NCBI GenBank assembly: GCA_002387205.1 | Contig: DGLA01000016.1 | Span: 248,001 to 312,000 of the forward strand | Origin: Stutzerimonas stutzeri | GTDB lineage: Bacteria; Pseudomonadota; Gammaproteobacteria; Pseudomonadales; Pseudomonadaceae | Direction of reading: 5' to 3' | DNA: 64,000 nt | In this document: in pieces, positions 44,440 through 52,816 of the stretch | Position numbering within the stretch: position 1 is the first letter of the stretch | Layout of the letters: every line of letters begins with the position of its first letter | Translations under genes and position numbers: made by a program | The notes under the pieces: model-generated | Database searches by the model: none | What the model was told of the DNA's origin: nothing | What the model saw: only the letters and a program-made list of their open reading frames with translations

Positions 44440-45662
44440 AAATGATCTCCTCTCTCTGCGCTGGAATGCTCGGGCTCATGGCAGGCATGGCGCAAGCCGG
44501 CGATGGCAGCGACTCCTATGACCTGGTCGCCCGTGGCCGCTACCTGGCCACGCTGGGCGACTGCACCGCTTGCCACACGCTGCCGGGTCAGCCCCCGTTT
44601 GCCGGCGGTGTCGCGATCGATACGCCCTTTGGGGAGGTGCTGGGCGCCAATATCACGCCCGATGCCGACACCGGCATCGGCCGCTGGTCGTTCGAGGATT
44701 TCCAGAACACCATGTCCAACGGCCATGCACGCGGGGGCAAGCGTCTCTACGCGGCCATGCCGTATACCGCCTATACCAAGGTGACCCGCGAGGACAACCG
44801 TGCGATCTGGGCCTACCTGAACTCGCTGGACCCGGTCCGCCACGAGGTCGACACCAACCAGTTGCCGTTCCCGTTCAACATCCGCGCCAGCCTGATCGCC
44901 TGGAACTGGCTGGTTTTCGAGGAGGGCGAATATCGGCCAGACCCTGACCGGTCTGCCGCGTGGAACCGGGGCGCATATCTGGTGCAGGGCCTGGGCCACT
45001 GCGGCAGCTGCCACACACCGAAAAACCTGATCGGTGGCGACAAGGATGATGAGTTTCTCACCGGCAGTGCCCTGCAGAGCTGGATGGCCCCGGACATCAC
45101 CGCAAACAGCCATACCGGTATCGGCGGCTGGAGCGAGGCGGAAATCGTCCGCTATCTGAAAACCGGCGCCAATCGCTTCGATATGGCCTCCGGACCCATG
45201 GCCGAGGCGGTTGAACATTCCACCCAGCACTGGAAGGACGAGGACCTTTCCGCCGTCGCGCTTTACCTCAAGAGCCTGGGTGACCGGGAACAGCCACCGC
45301 CCGAGGCGCTATCGGCTGATACGGCGATCATGCGCACCGGCGCGCTGATCTACGAAGACCAATGCTCGGCCTGCCACACGCCGGACGGCGAGGGCATCAC
45401 CCATCTGTTCCCACGGCTTGCCCAGGCACCACTGGTAAACAGCCGCGATGCGACCTCGTTGATTCGGGTGGTTCTGGCGGGCAGCCGTGCGGTTGGGACC
45501 GATGCAGCGCCGACCGCACCCGCCATGCCATCGTTCGCCTGGAACATGTCCGACGAGCACATCGCCGATGTGTTGACCTACGTGCGCAACAGCTGGGGCA
45601 ACGCGGCTGCGGCGGTATCTGCCGACGAGGTCAAGGCATTGCGTGAGGAGATGAAGCCCTGA
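44436..45662 (+). CDS. Triheme cytochrome c subunit of the dehydrogenase
   Basis: A 408-residue periplasmic protein with a signal peptide (about 1-21, AQA) and three CxxCH heme sites: CTACH near residue 43, CGSCH near 189 and CSACH near 310. Each is followed by an axial-Met-type segment. It passes electrons from the GMC subunit to the quinone pool or oxidase. The start overlaps the GMC stop by four bases. Confidence 0.9.
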   Translation: MKMISSLCAGMLGLMAGMAQAGDGSDSYDLVARGRYLATLGDCTACHTLPGQPPFAGGVAIDTPFGEVLGANITPDADTGIGRWSFEDFQNTMSNGHARGGKRLYAAMPYTAYTKVTREDNRAIWAYLNSLDPVRHEVDTNQLPFPFNIRASLIAWNWLVFEEGEYRPDPDRSAAWNRGAYLVQGLGHCGSCHTPKNLIGGDKDDEFLTGSALQSWMAPDITANSHTGIGGWSEAEIVRYLKTGANRFDMASGPMAEAVEHSTQHWKDEDLSAVALYLKSLGDREQPPPEALSADTAIMRTGALIYEDQCSACHTPDGEGITHLFPRLAQAPLVNSRDATSLIRVVLAGSRAVGTDAAPTAPAMPSFAWNMSDEHIADVLTYVRNSWGNAAAAVSADEVKALREEMKP

Positions 45663-45671
45663 TAGACGCGT

Positions 45672-45695
45672 AGAGACGGCGCGTGCGCCGTCTCT
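45672..45695. terminator. Bidirectional terminator hairpin between cytochrome and ydbL genes
   Basis: AGAGACGGCGC and GCGCCGTCTCT form an 11-base perfect stem with a GT loop in the 43-base gap between convergent genes. The plus side is followed by CGGGTTT. Confidence 0.8.
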
Positions 45696-45705
45696 CGGGT
45701 TTGGC

Positions 45706-46050
45706 CTACTTTTTCACCCAGCTGCCGTTGAGCTGAATGATCTGGCCGGACGGGGTCTTTTCGATGGCCTTCTTGCCGGCGATGGCTTCAACGTCGCTGA
45801 CGCTGATGCCGTTCTTCTGCGCCAGCCGATGGTATTCGGCCCGCCGTGCCTGGTTGATCTGGCTGGCGATTTCCTCGGCCTGGCCGCCACTCTGTACCAC
45901 ACCGAGATAGCCGTCCGGCCTCTCGCCGAGCTGGCCGCTGGCCTTGGCCTGGCCAAGTGCCGACATGGCTTCGTTGAGGGTCATGGCAGCCGCAGGCAGA
46001 GCCAGGCAGAGCGTCAAGAGCAGGGTTCCGAGTTTCAGATAGGTATTCAT
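45706..46050 (-). CDS. ydbL: YdbL-family periplasmic protein (DUF1318)
   Basis: A 114-residue protein with a signal peptide (1-22, AAA) and the DUF1318 domain (AMTLNEAMSALGQAKASGQL, AIEKTPSGQIIQLNGSWVKK). In enterobacteria it is linked to YdbH and YnbE in envelope phospholipid transport. It lies eight bases after ynbE in the same transcript. Confidence 0.88.
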   Translation of the reverse strand: MNTYLKLGTLLLTLCLALPAAAMTLNEAMSALGQAKASGQLGERPDGYLGVVQSGGQAEEIASQINQARRAEYHRLAQKNGISVSDVEAIAGKKAIEKTPSGQIIQLNGSWVKK

Positions 46051-46058
46051 AAGGCTCC

Positions 46059-46250
46059 TCAGAACAGACCGCTGTCTTCGTTGATGATCGAGTCGAGCTG
46101 CTTGTCGACCTTGATATAGATCTCGTGCTCGATTTTCACATTGAGGTTGATGTTGATTGGCTCATTGGGGACGGCCAGTTCCACGCGCGGGGTACAGGCG
46201 CTGGCGAGCAAGGCCAGGGCCAGAATACTGAAGGGTTGGCACAACCGCAT
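46059..46250 (-). CDS. ynbE: YnbE-family lipoprotein
   Basis: A 63-residue outer-membrane lipoprotein starting at ATG 46250 (MRLCQPFSILALALLASACT) with lipobox LASAC. A longer frame begins upstream at 46292 but the shorter start gives the normal signal peptide. C-terminal IEHEIYIKVDKQLDSIINED matches YnbE, the outer-membrane partner of the YdbH bridge. It is followed by ydbL and preceded, after a 181-base gap, by ydbH. Confidence 0.87.
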   Translation of the reverse strand: MRLCQPFSILALALLASACTPRVELAVPNEPININLNVKIEHEIYIKVDKQLDSIINEDSGLF

Positions 46251-46299
46251 GACGGTTCTCTCCTGGTCGGGGGTGGCGATACCTTGCCTCAATAGGCCA

Positions 46300-46400
46300 T
46301 TAAAAAACTACCTGCGTTGGCAACGCTGCGTTAAAAACGCCTGTGACTGCTCGTTTCACTCGTAAATCGCTCGATTTCCCGATCCGCTTCATCGGCTATC
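46300..46400. repeat. Possible REP-like element between ydbH and ynbE
   Basis: The segment contains GCGTTGGCAACGC (46314-46326, a 6+1+6 palindrome) and flanking A-runs (TTAAAAAACTACCTGCG and GTTAAAAACGCC) in the gap of an otherwise compact operon. Such inserts are common in the genus as repeats, but I could not find a second copy in the window. Confidence 0.3.
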
Positions 46401-46431
46401 CGCGCCGTCACTTTTCCTGACTAGTCCGTTC

Positions 46432-49005
46432 TCAACGATCCGATCCGAGACGTTCCTGCACGCGCCTTTGAATGGTTTCGCTCACCCTGTCGGACAGCTG
46501 CAGGCTTGTCAGCAGAGCGGGGATGTCCTCTTCCAGATTGATCGAGAAGTTGATCGGACGACCGCCTTCCAGTGCCGGATTGCGCCCATGCAGCTTCAGG
46601 CCCAGGTCGAGGGTGCCGTCGGCGGCGTAGCGCACGTCGCTGGCGAGCAGGTCATAGTGGAAGTCATCCAGCGCTTCGGTCACCAGGCGCATGGCCGGGT
46701 TGGCCTGGCCCAGCGCCTGGAGCTTGGCCGAGCGGAACTGCAACGCGCCGCCCGGTTCGCGGGCCTTCAATGAGCCCTGTTCGATGCTGATCCCTGCCTC
46801 GCTGCGCTGAACCTGCATTTCACCATCAATCACCCCCGTGCCGGAGAGGCCTTCGGCGGGGTAGGCCTCGAGCAGTAACGGCAGCTGCAAGCCGCGCAAT
46901 CGCGCCGTCAGCTGTTGCGTGCCGGCAGCCAGATCGGCTCTGCCCGGATCAAGCCAGAGCCGCCCACCCAACAGCCGCACTTCAGCGACACTCCACTCCA
47001 GGCGGCCCTGGGCGAGGTTGTCGAGTGGACCGGCGTAGGCCCCCTGGAACTGCAGCGGGCCAAAGGTGAAGCCTGGGTTGGCCTCCCGCACGGTCAGCTC
47101 GGATACCTTCACCTTCAAGCCATTTCCCTGCATGGTGGCTGATAGCTCGGCATCCAGCCCATCCAATTCGATGCGGTCGTAGATGCCTCCGAGGCCTCTT
47201 GCGCTGAGCGTGGCTGTTGCGGCGAGAGGCCCGCTGGCCGGCAGATCGAGCTGCGCCTGTCCCCCGAGACGGCCGTTATTCAGATCCAGCACCTGCGGCC
47301 AGTCGGCGAGGGTCGCGGCCAGGGGGTTCCCGGCGCGCAGGAACACTTCGGGCAGGGTAGCCTTCAGACGAGTCGCATCTGTCGTCAGGTCATGGGTCAG
47401 CGCCAGCGGCGTGTCCAGGCCGGCATCGTTTCTCAACCGGCCGTTGAGCGAGACCCGGGGGTCTTCGACCTTGAGCGTGCCGCTCCAGCGCCAGCCCTGG
47501 GGGCGCAGTGCGGGATGAAGCAATCTGCCCGCTGTGACCGAGGGATTGCCATTGACCGAATAACCCTGAAGCTTTCCGTCGAGTAAGCTCAGGTCGATGC
47601 CAACCCCGGCCAGATCCAGGCGCAGATGGTTGGCCGTCAGGTCCACTGGGGTGCTCAGGTTGCTGGACGTGATCGCCGAGTGCTTGTCGAAGCGGATGGC
47701 TGCTGCGTCTGGCGAGAGCCGTCCGGCCAGATGCAGGTCCGCTTCAACCCCCTTCAATACCACGTCAGGCCCCGTGAGGGTCTGGCTGCGGACCCCCAGC
47801 CGGCCGTCTTCGAAGGTCAATGCGAAGGGCGCGGACCTCTGCACGATGAGGCGCGTATCGAGGGTGAGCGGCGAGGGGCCGCTGGCTGCCAGCTGCACAT
47901 CCAAGGGCAGCGTCTCTTCCGATGCGCCAGCTGATGCCGGTGTGATCTTGAGGCTCAGGGCGCTAGGGCGAAGGCTCTCCGGCAGCTGCGAGAACAGCTC
48001 GGCCATCGGTTGTACGGTGATATCCGCCGCCAGCTCGGAAGGCAGCCAGACGCCTCGCTCGACCTGCGCGCCCAGGTCCAGCTGACCCTGGAGCCCGCCG
48101 ATGCCCACCACCGGCCAGGGTGCAGGCAGATTCGCCGATACCCGCAGCTCGCCGTCTAGTGGCTTCCAGTCTTCGAACAGGGTGTCGGTGTCGACCTCCA
48201 GCGCCCAGCCGGCGCCAATGCGCATCTGTTCGGGCACAGGCAGCGCCGGTGGCGTATAGGTCAGCCAGTCGCCCAGCCATTCCAGCAGCCAGGGCGCTTC
48301 CGGCAGTTCATTCATCGCCAGCGTGCCGCGCCAGAGCGTGTGGTCTCCTCTCTGCCTGAACTGATTCTGCAGGGTCATGCGTTGTTCGCCGTCCAGCTTG
48401 AGCTGCAGATTCACGTGGGAATCCGCGGCTTGCTCGTAGGCGTTTACCAGCAAGGCCAGGCGATGGGATTGCCGTTCCAGAGTCACGCTTGATTCAGCAG
48501 GGAGCACCTGGCCACCTGAATGACGCCAGTGCGCCTGGCCCTGCTCATGGCAGCTGCCCTTGGCGCAGGGGACGCTCAGATTGAATGCTGCGATGCTGCC
48601 CTCGCGTGGCAGCCAGTTCGCCCATGCTTCGATGTCCTCGCGGCCGGGCAGCTCCGGAGCATCAGGTAGGGCGGCTTCATTCGGCTGTTTGCCGGGGTTC
48701 CATTCAACATCAAGCTGTTGCACATGGATGGACCGGACCGGCAGCAGTTTCCGCCAGCTATCGAAGGACAACACCAGGTTCTCGATGCGTACTCCGAGTC
48801 GTTCGCCGTCTTCCGACCGACGGCGCAGGACAAGTTGTCGCAGGGTCAACGAGCGCAGAGATAGCTGCAGGCCGTCGATTTCAAAGGTTTCGATACCCTG
48901 CTGATCCTTGAACTGCTGCCAGCGATACGCGCCATAGAATCCGGCAGAGAGAATGATGGACAGCAGGAGCACAGCCGAGAGCCCGATGATGCGCGGCTTT
49001 GTCAT
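46432..49005 (-). CDS. ydbH: YdbH-family intermembrane phospholipid-transport protein
   Basis: An 857-residue AsmA-like protein, start ATG 49005 (MTKPRIIGLSAVLLLSIILS) with GAGAAGGG upstream; further frame upstream is not supported by a signal segment. One N-terminal membrane helix (about 6-24) anchors it in the inner membrane, and the long periplasmic part is beta-rich with many short repeats of AsmA/YhdP type, forming a bridge for phospholipids. A conserved C-terminal block (INFSINLEEDIPALLTSLQL) contacts YnbE. Operon order ydbH-ynbE-ydbL is kept. Confidence 0.88.
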   Translation of the reverse strand: MTKPRIIGLSAVLLLSIILSAGFYGAYRWQQFKDQQGIETFEIDGLQLSLRSLTLRQLVLRRRSEDGERLGVRIENLVLSFDSWRKLLPVRSIHVQQLDVEWNPGKQPNEAALPDAPELPGREDIEAWANWLPREGSIAAFNLSVPCAKGSCHEQGQAHWRHSGGQVLPAESSVTLERQSHRLALLVNAYEQAADSHVNLQLKLDGEQRMTLQNQFRQRGDHTLWRGTLAMNELPEAPWLLEWLGDWLTYTPPALPVPEQMRIGAGWALEVDTDTLFEDWKPLDGELRVSANLPAPWPVVGIGGLQGQLDLGAQVERGVWLPSELAADITVQPMAELFSQLPESLRPSALSLKITPASAGASEETLPLDVQLAASGPSPLTLDTRLIVQRSAPFALTFEDGRLGVRSQTLTGPDVVLKGVEADLHLAGRLSPDAAAIRFDKHSAITSSNLSTPVDLTANHLRLDLAGVGIDLSLLDGKLQGYSVNGNPSVTAGRLLHPALRPQGWRWSGTLKVEDPRVSLNGRLRNDAGLDTPLALTHDLTTDATRLKATLPEVFLRAGNPLAATLADWPQVLDLNNGRLGGQAQLDLPASGPLAATATLSARGLGGIYDRIELDGLDAELSATMQGNGLKVKVSELTVREANPGFTFGPLQFQGAYAGPLDNLAQGRLEWSVAEVRLLGGRLWLDPGRADLAAGTQQLTARLRGLQLPLLLEAYPAEGLSGTGVIDGEMQVQRSEAGISIEQGSLKAREPGGALQFRSAKLQALGQANPAMRLVTEALDDFHYDLLASDVRYAADGTLDLGLKLHGRNPALEGGRPINFSINLEEDIPALLTSLQLSDRVSETIQRRVQERLGSDR

Positions 49006-49460
49006 TGGCCCTTCTCGTGATGGACGGCGGCACAGCATAAGCCGGTTGCCTCCGTGTTGCGACGCGCCCCGCTTCGGCGCAGCCGACGACTGGCTCGGAA
49101 TGGAAAAGTTCCCTGACAAGGCCGTGAAGGCCCGGTATTACGCTGGATTGACCGGTTTCAGGGCCTTCGCGCCAAACTTGTGCACATTCACCAAACAGGC
49201 TTGTCAAGCGCTTATGACAAACTGTCGCAAACCAGGCCAAGCCATAGATCGATTATTAAGTACCTGAAAAATAAGGACTTTTTGGTGTGGCGAAAAAAAC
49301 ATCAATCTAACCGCAGGCCACTGTTCATCAGGCCTGCGGAAAACTGTAACCTGTTTGCCCACAGAGTTATCCACAGCTTCTGTGGATTAAAAAACAATGT
49401 GATCCGGATCGCGTTTCAGATCTTTTTGCAAGTCTTTAACTCTCGAAAAAAAGGAGTAGA
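49006..49460. other. AT-rich gap with DnaA-box-like sites before the Sel1-like gene
   Basis: No gene was seen. CCGCAGGCC (49311-49319) pairs with GGCCTGCGG (49331-49339) as a 9-base stem. A perfect DnaA box TTATCCACA lies at 49367-49375, and its inverted partner TGTGGATTAA (49381-49390) forms ATCCACAG-CTT-CTGTGGAT with it. AAAGGAG TAGA GTG at the end is a strong ribosome site. Confidence 0.6.
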
Positions 49461-49919
49461 GTGCGCGCCCTTGTCCCCCCGAACCATTCGGTGACCATGA
49501 GAACGCGTCCTCTTGCCTCGAACTCGCTCGAGAGCACTTCATCTTCTCCACGCCTGCCGATGCGCATGGCGTTGTGGCTGCTGGACAGCCAGCGTCTAGG
49601 ACAGACCAAGAGCGTCAAACGTATCGCCGGGCGGATGCTCAAGCAGCCGGCACTCGAAGGTGTGGTTGTTGCCCAGAGCCGCCTGGGACGGTTGCTCTGC
49701 CATGACTGCGACAGCCAGCGCGACCGCCGAATCGGTTTCGAGTTGCTGCGTCAGGCTGCACGAGCCGGTGACCGCCAGGCCCAGCTGGAGCTGGGTCAGC
49801 TGTATTTCCAAGGGCAACATCGTGAGTTGTCCAAGGCTCGCCACTGGCTGGAACAGGCTGCCGCACAGGGCTCGGCCGAAGCCTCGCGTCTCCTTTCACG
49901 ACTGCCTGCCTCTCGCTAG
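49461..49919 (+). CDS. Sel1-like repeat (SLR) small protein
   Basis: A 152-residue protein starting at GTG 49461, four bases after AAGGAG; ATG 49497 or 49560 (MRMALWLLDSQRLGQT) are alternatives, the last giving the N-terminus usual in pseudomonads. Sel1-type helices RRIGFELLRQAARAGDRQAQ and HRELSKARHWLEQAAAQGSA cover residues 87-144, two repeats of the 36-residue kind. It probably acts as a protein-binding adaptor in the cytoplasm. No partner gene is obvious. Confidence 0.75.
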   Translation: MRALVPPNHSVTMRTRPLASNSLESTSSSPRLPMRMALWLLDSQRLGQTKSVKRIAGRMLKQPALEGVVVAQSRLGRLLCHDCDSQRDRRIGFELLRQAARAGDRQAQLELGQLYFQGQHRELSKARHWLEQAAAQGSAEASRLLSRLPASR

Positions 49920-49998
49920 AGGCGGCAGCGCAGGCGGGTCGGCCTGACCTCCGGGGTCATGCTGGCTATACTGCCCGGCAATTCAGCCGGAGCCGCCA

Positions 49999-51474
49999 AT
50001 GCCTTTCGATCCCCTCTATCTGTCCGCCGGGCTCGGCGCCCTCTGCCTGATGCTGTCTGTTGTCGCGGTGGGGCTGCAAAGGCGCTTATCCCGGCAGCAG
50101 GCTGAGGTTTCGCTACTGGACGAGCGACTGACCCAGGCGACCATGGCCCAGGAAGGCCTGAGCGCCCAGCTGGAAACCAGTCGGCAGGATCTGGCCGACC
50201 TGCAGGAATCCCGGGCGACGCTGCAGGCCGAGGCTGCCGTCTTGCGCCGTGAGTCCGAATGGCTGCAGGTCCAACGCCTGGAAACCCGCGAAGCCCTCGA
50301 TGATCTGCAGGCCGAGCGCGATGCGCAGCAAGCCGAGCTGCGCACCCTGAGTGCCGCACATGCTGCGCTCACCGCCGAGCTGAATGAACAGCAGAAGACC
50401 CACGAGCAGCGCCTGGCCGACCTCCAGGGCGCACGGGACGAATTGCGGTCGCAGTTTGCCGAACTGGCAGGAAAGATTTTCGAGGAACGCGAGCAGCGAT
50501 TTGCCGACGCCAGCCATGAGCGTCTTGGGCAGCTGCTCGATCCTCTGAAGGAGCGCATCCAGTCGTTCGAAAAGCGCGTCGAGGAGAGCTACCAGAGCGA
50601 AGCGCGAGAGCGGTTTTCCCTGGCCAGGGAACTGGAGCGGCTGCAGCAGCTCAATCAGCGCCTGGGTGACGAGGCGACCAACCTGACCCGCGCCCTGCAG
50701 GGGCAGAAGACCCAGGGCAACTGGGGTGAGCTGATTCTCGAGCGCGTTCTGGAACATGCCGGGCTGGAGAAAGGGCGCGAATACCACACCCAGGTCAGTC
50801 TCAGGAGCCCGGACGGCGAACGCTTCCAGCCGGACGTCCTGATTCAGCTGCCCGGCGACAAGCAGGTGGTGGTGGATGCCAAGGTCAGTCTCACTGCCTA
50901 CCAGGCGCTGACCTGCGCCGAAGACGAACCCAGTCGCGCGCTGGCGCTCAAGCAGCATGTCCTGTCGTTGCGCAACCATCTCAAGGGCTTGTCGCTCAAG
51001 GATTACCAGCGTCTCGAAGGATTGCAGAGCCTGGATTTCGTGCTGCTCTTCGTACCCATCGAAGGCGCCTTCGCAGCGGCCTTGCAGGGCGATCCCGAGC
51101 TGTTTCAGGAGGCGTACAGCAAGCACATCGTGATCGTCAGCCCGACTACCCTGCTCGCCACACTGCGGGTGATCGACAGTCTCTGGCGGCAGGAACGACA
51201 GAGCCAGAATGCCCGCGAGATCGCCGAACGGGCGGGGGCGCTCTACGACAAGTTCGCTGCCTTCATTCAGGACCTTGACGAGATAGGCACGCGCCTGCAG
51301 CAGCTGGACAAGGCCTTCGTCGGTGCACGCAACAAGCTTACCGACGGGCGCGGCAACCTCGTGGGGCGGGCTGAACAGCTCAAGCTGTTGGGCGCGCGCG
51401 CTAGCAAGCGGCTGCCGGCCGATTGGCTCGAGCGTGCCGGCGCCGAGACGCCGCTGGAGGAAGCCGAGGAATAG
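49999..51474 (+). CDS. rmuC: DNA recombination protein RmuC
   Basis: A 491-residue RmuC. An N-terminal hydrophobic anchor (about 8-24) is followed by a long coiled coil (30-210) and the RmuC nuclease-like domain starting GNWGELILERVLEHAGLEKG near residue 240, with FQPDVLIQLPGDKQVVVDAK (PD-(D/E)xK-like Asp/Glu) and FVLLFVPIEGAFAAALQ. It limits DNA rearrangements at repeats. It is a single gene, 79 bases after the Sel1-like gene. Confidence 0.92.
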   Translation: MPFDPLYLSAGLGALCLMLSVVAVGLQRRLSRQQAEVSLLDERLTQATMAQEGLSAQLETSRQDLADLQESRATLQAEAAVLRRESEWLQVQRLETREALDDLQAERDAQQAELRTLSAAHAALTAELNEQQKTHEQRLADLQGARDELRSQFAELAGKIFEEREQRFADASHERLGQLLDPLKERIQSFEKRVEESYQSEARERFSLARELERLQQLNQRLGDEATNLTRALQGQKTQGNWGELILERVLEHAGLEKGREYHTQVSLRSPDGERFQPDVLIQLPGDKQVVVDAKVSLTAYQALTCAEDEPSRALALKQHVLSLRNHLKGLSLKDYQRLEGLQSLDFVLLFVPIEGAFAAALQGDPELFQEAYSKHIVIVSPTTLLATLRVIDSLWRQERQSQNAREIAERAGALYDKFAAFIQDLDEIGTRLQQLDKAFVGARNKLTDGRGNLVGRAEQLKLLGARASKRLPADWLERAGAETPLEEAEE

Positions 51475-51489
51475 GCAGCGCGGTTTGCG

Positions 51490-52734
51490 TCATACCAGCC
51501 ACAACACGGCAAGTCCGGCCAGCAGGCCGACAAGCATGAACGGCAGCGTCAGCATCGCCAGGGATCTGCCACCGATGAACAGAATCAGGCCTGCCTTGAC
51601 CAGGCTGTTGCTCAGCGCCGCGAGAAAGATCCCGCGGACTGCGATCTGCTCGTCCAGATCGGTACGGGCGCTGTTGGCAAGCGACAGGGTGATCGCATCC
51701 ACGTCGGTCAGTCCGGATACCAGCGAGACTAGGTAGATGCCCGTCTCGCCCAGCAGGCGCCGTGCCCCTTCGACGAGAAACAGGATCAGCACCAGCAGCG
51801 CGGCGAAACGCAACGCCGGGCCCAGCTCGAAGGGATTGCTCAGCGGCGGTTGCGCTGAGCCTTCCGGTTGTCCGGCAGCACGCATGTAATGGAACAGGGC
51901 GCCGCCGGCATAAATGAGCCCGGCGGTGGCTAGCGGCGCGACCAGCTCTGGCAACAGGCCCCGGTTGATCAGACCAACTTCCAGCAGCACCCGGGGAAAC
52001 ATCAGGGCCGAGGTTGCCAGCAGCCCTGCGGCCAGGGCAGGGCGCAGTCTGGGTGCATCCAGGCGGGCAAGGGAGATGGTCATCGCGGTGGAGGACACGA
52101 TGCCGCCGAGCAGCGCCGTAACCATCAGGCCATGGCGCGCGCCCAGCAGCCGGATGGCGACATAAGCAGCAAAGCCGATCCCCGCGATCAGCACCACCAT
52201 CCACCAGGTGGCGTAAGGGTTGAAGGCCTGCCAGGGGCCGTAGCCTTCGTTGGGCAACGCCGGTAGTAGCACCACGGAAATGAACAGCAGCTTCAGCGCA
52301 CCGCTGAGCTCGGCCTCGCTGAGTTGGCGCAGGGCACCATGCAGGCGCGCCTTGAGGCTCAACAGCAGAGCCACGACAACCGCGACGGATGCCGCGAGCA
52401 AGCGATTGTCATCGACCGCGAGGCTGCCCAAGACAAAGGTCAGCAGCAGCGCGACCTCGGTGGTCATGCCGTGGTCGGGGTTGTTGCGCGATTCGATCAG
52501 GTAACCGGCGACCACCAGCAGCGCCAGCATGATGAAGATGACAATCCACACTGCACCGCCGAGCTGTCCGGCCAGCAGCGTGGCCAGCCCGCCAAACAAC
52601 CCGCCGAGGCCGAACGTACGGATACCGGCCAAGGCTTCCTGGCTGCTACCGCGCTCGCTCCAGCTGCGTTCGGTGCCGATCAGCAGGCCTACCCCGAGGG
52701 CAGTGGCCAGGTTCAGTAGCGTCTCGAGGGTCAT
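51490..52734 (-). CDS. MgtC/SapB-DUF4010 family membrane protein
   Basis: A 414-residue inner-membrane protein with about 12 hydrophobic segments. The N-terminal MgtC-type part has LATALGVGLLIGTERSWSER and RTFGLGGLFGGLATL, and the C-terminal DUF4010 part has VVLIAGIGFAAYVAIRLLGA. The family is linked to Mg2+ limitation and membrane-potential control, but its activity in this form is unknown. It is tail-to-tail with rmuC (15-base gap). Confidence 0.85.
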   Translation of the reverse strand: MTLETLLNLATALGVGLLIGTERSWSERGSSQEALAGIRTFGLGGLFGGLATLLAGQLGGAVWIVIFIMLALLVVAGYLIESRNNPDHGMTTEVALLLTFVLGSLAVDDNRLLAASVAVVVALLLSLKARLHGALRQLSEAELSGALKLLFISVVLLPALPNEGYGPWQAFNPYATWWMVVLIAGIGFAAYVAIRLLGARHGLMVTALLGGIVSSTAMTISLARLDAPRLRPALAAGLLATSALMFPRVLLEVGLINRGLLPELVAPLATAGLIYAGGALFHYMRAAGQPEGSAQPPLSNPFELGPALRFAALLVLILFLVEGARRLLGETGIYLVSLVSGLTDVDAITLSLANSARTDLDEQIAVRGIFLAALSNSLVKAGLILFIGGRSLAMLTLPFMLVGLLAGLAVLWLV

Positions 52735-52789
52735 GGGCGCAGGCCACCGGTAGTTGCTGATGAGCCGATTCTAGCCGTCTGGCTGAGGG

Positions 52790-52815
52790 GCGGGCTTGCG
52801 CCAGGGCAAGCCCGC
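52790..52815 (-). terminator. Hairpin after the hybrid kinase gene
   Basis: GCGGGCTTG (52790-52798) and CAAGCCCGC (52807-52815) form a 9-base perfect stem directly past the stop codon at 52817. There is no strong U run on the minus strand. Confidence 0.6.
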
Positions 52816-52816
52816 T

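Noticed and set aside
49361..49390. Chromosomal replication origin
   Set aside because: One perfect and one near DnaA box are too few, and dnaA, dnaN, rpmH or gyrB are not nearby.
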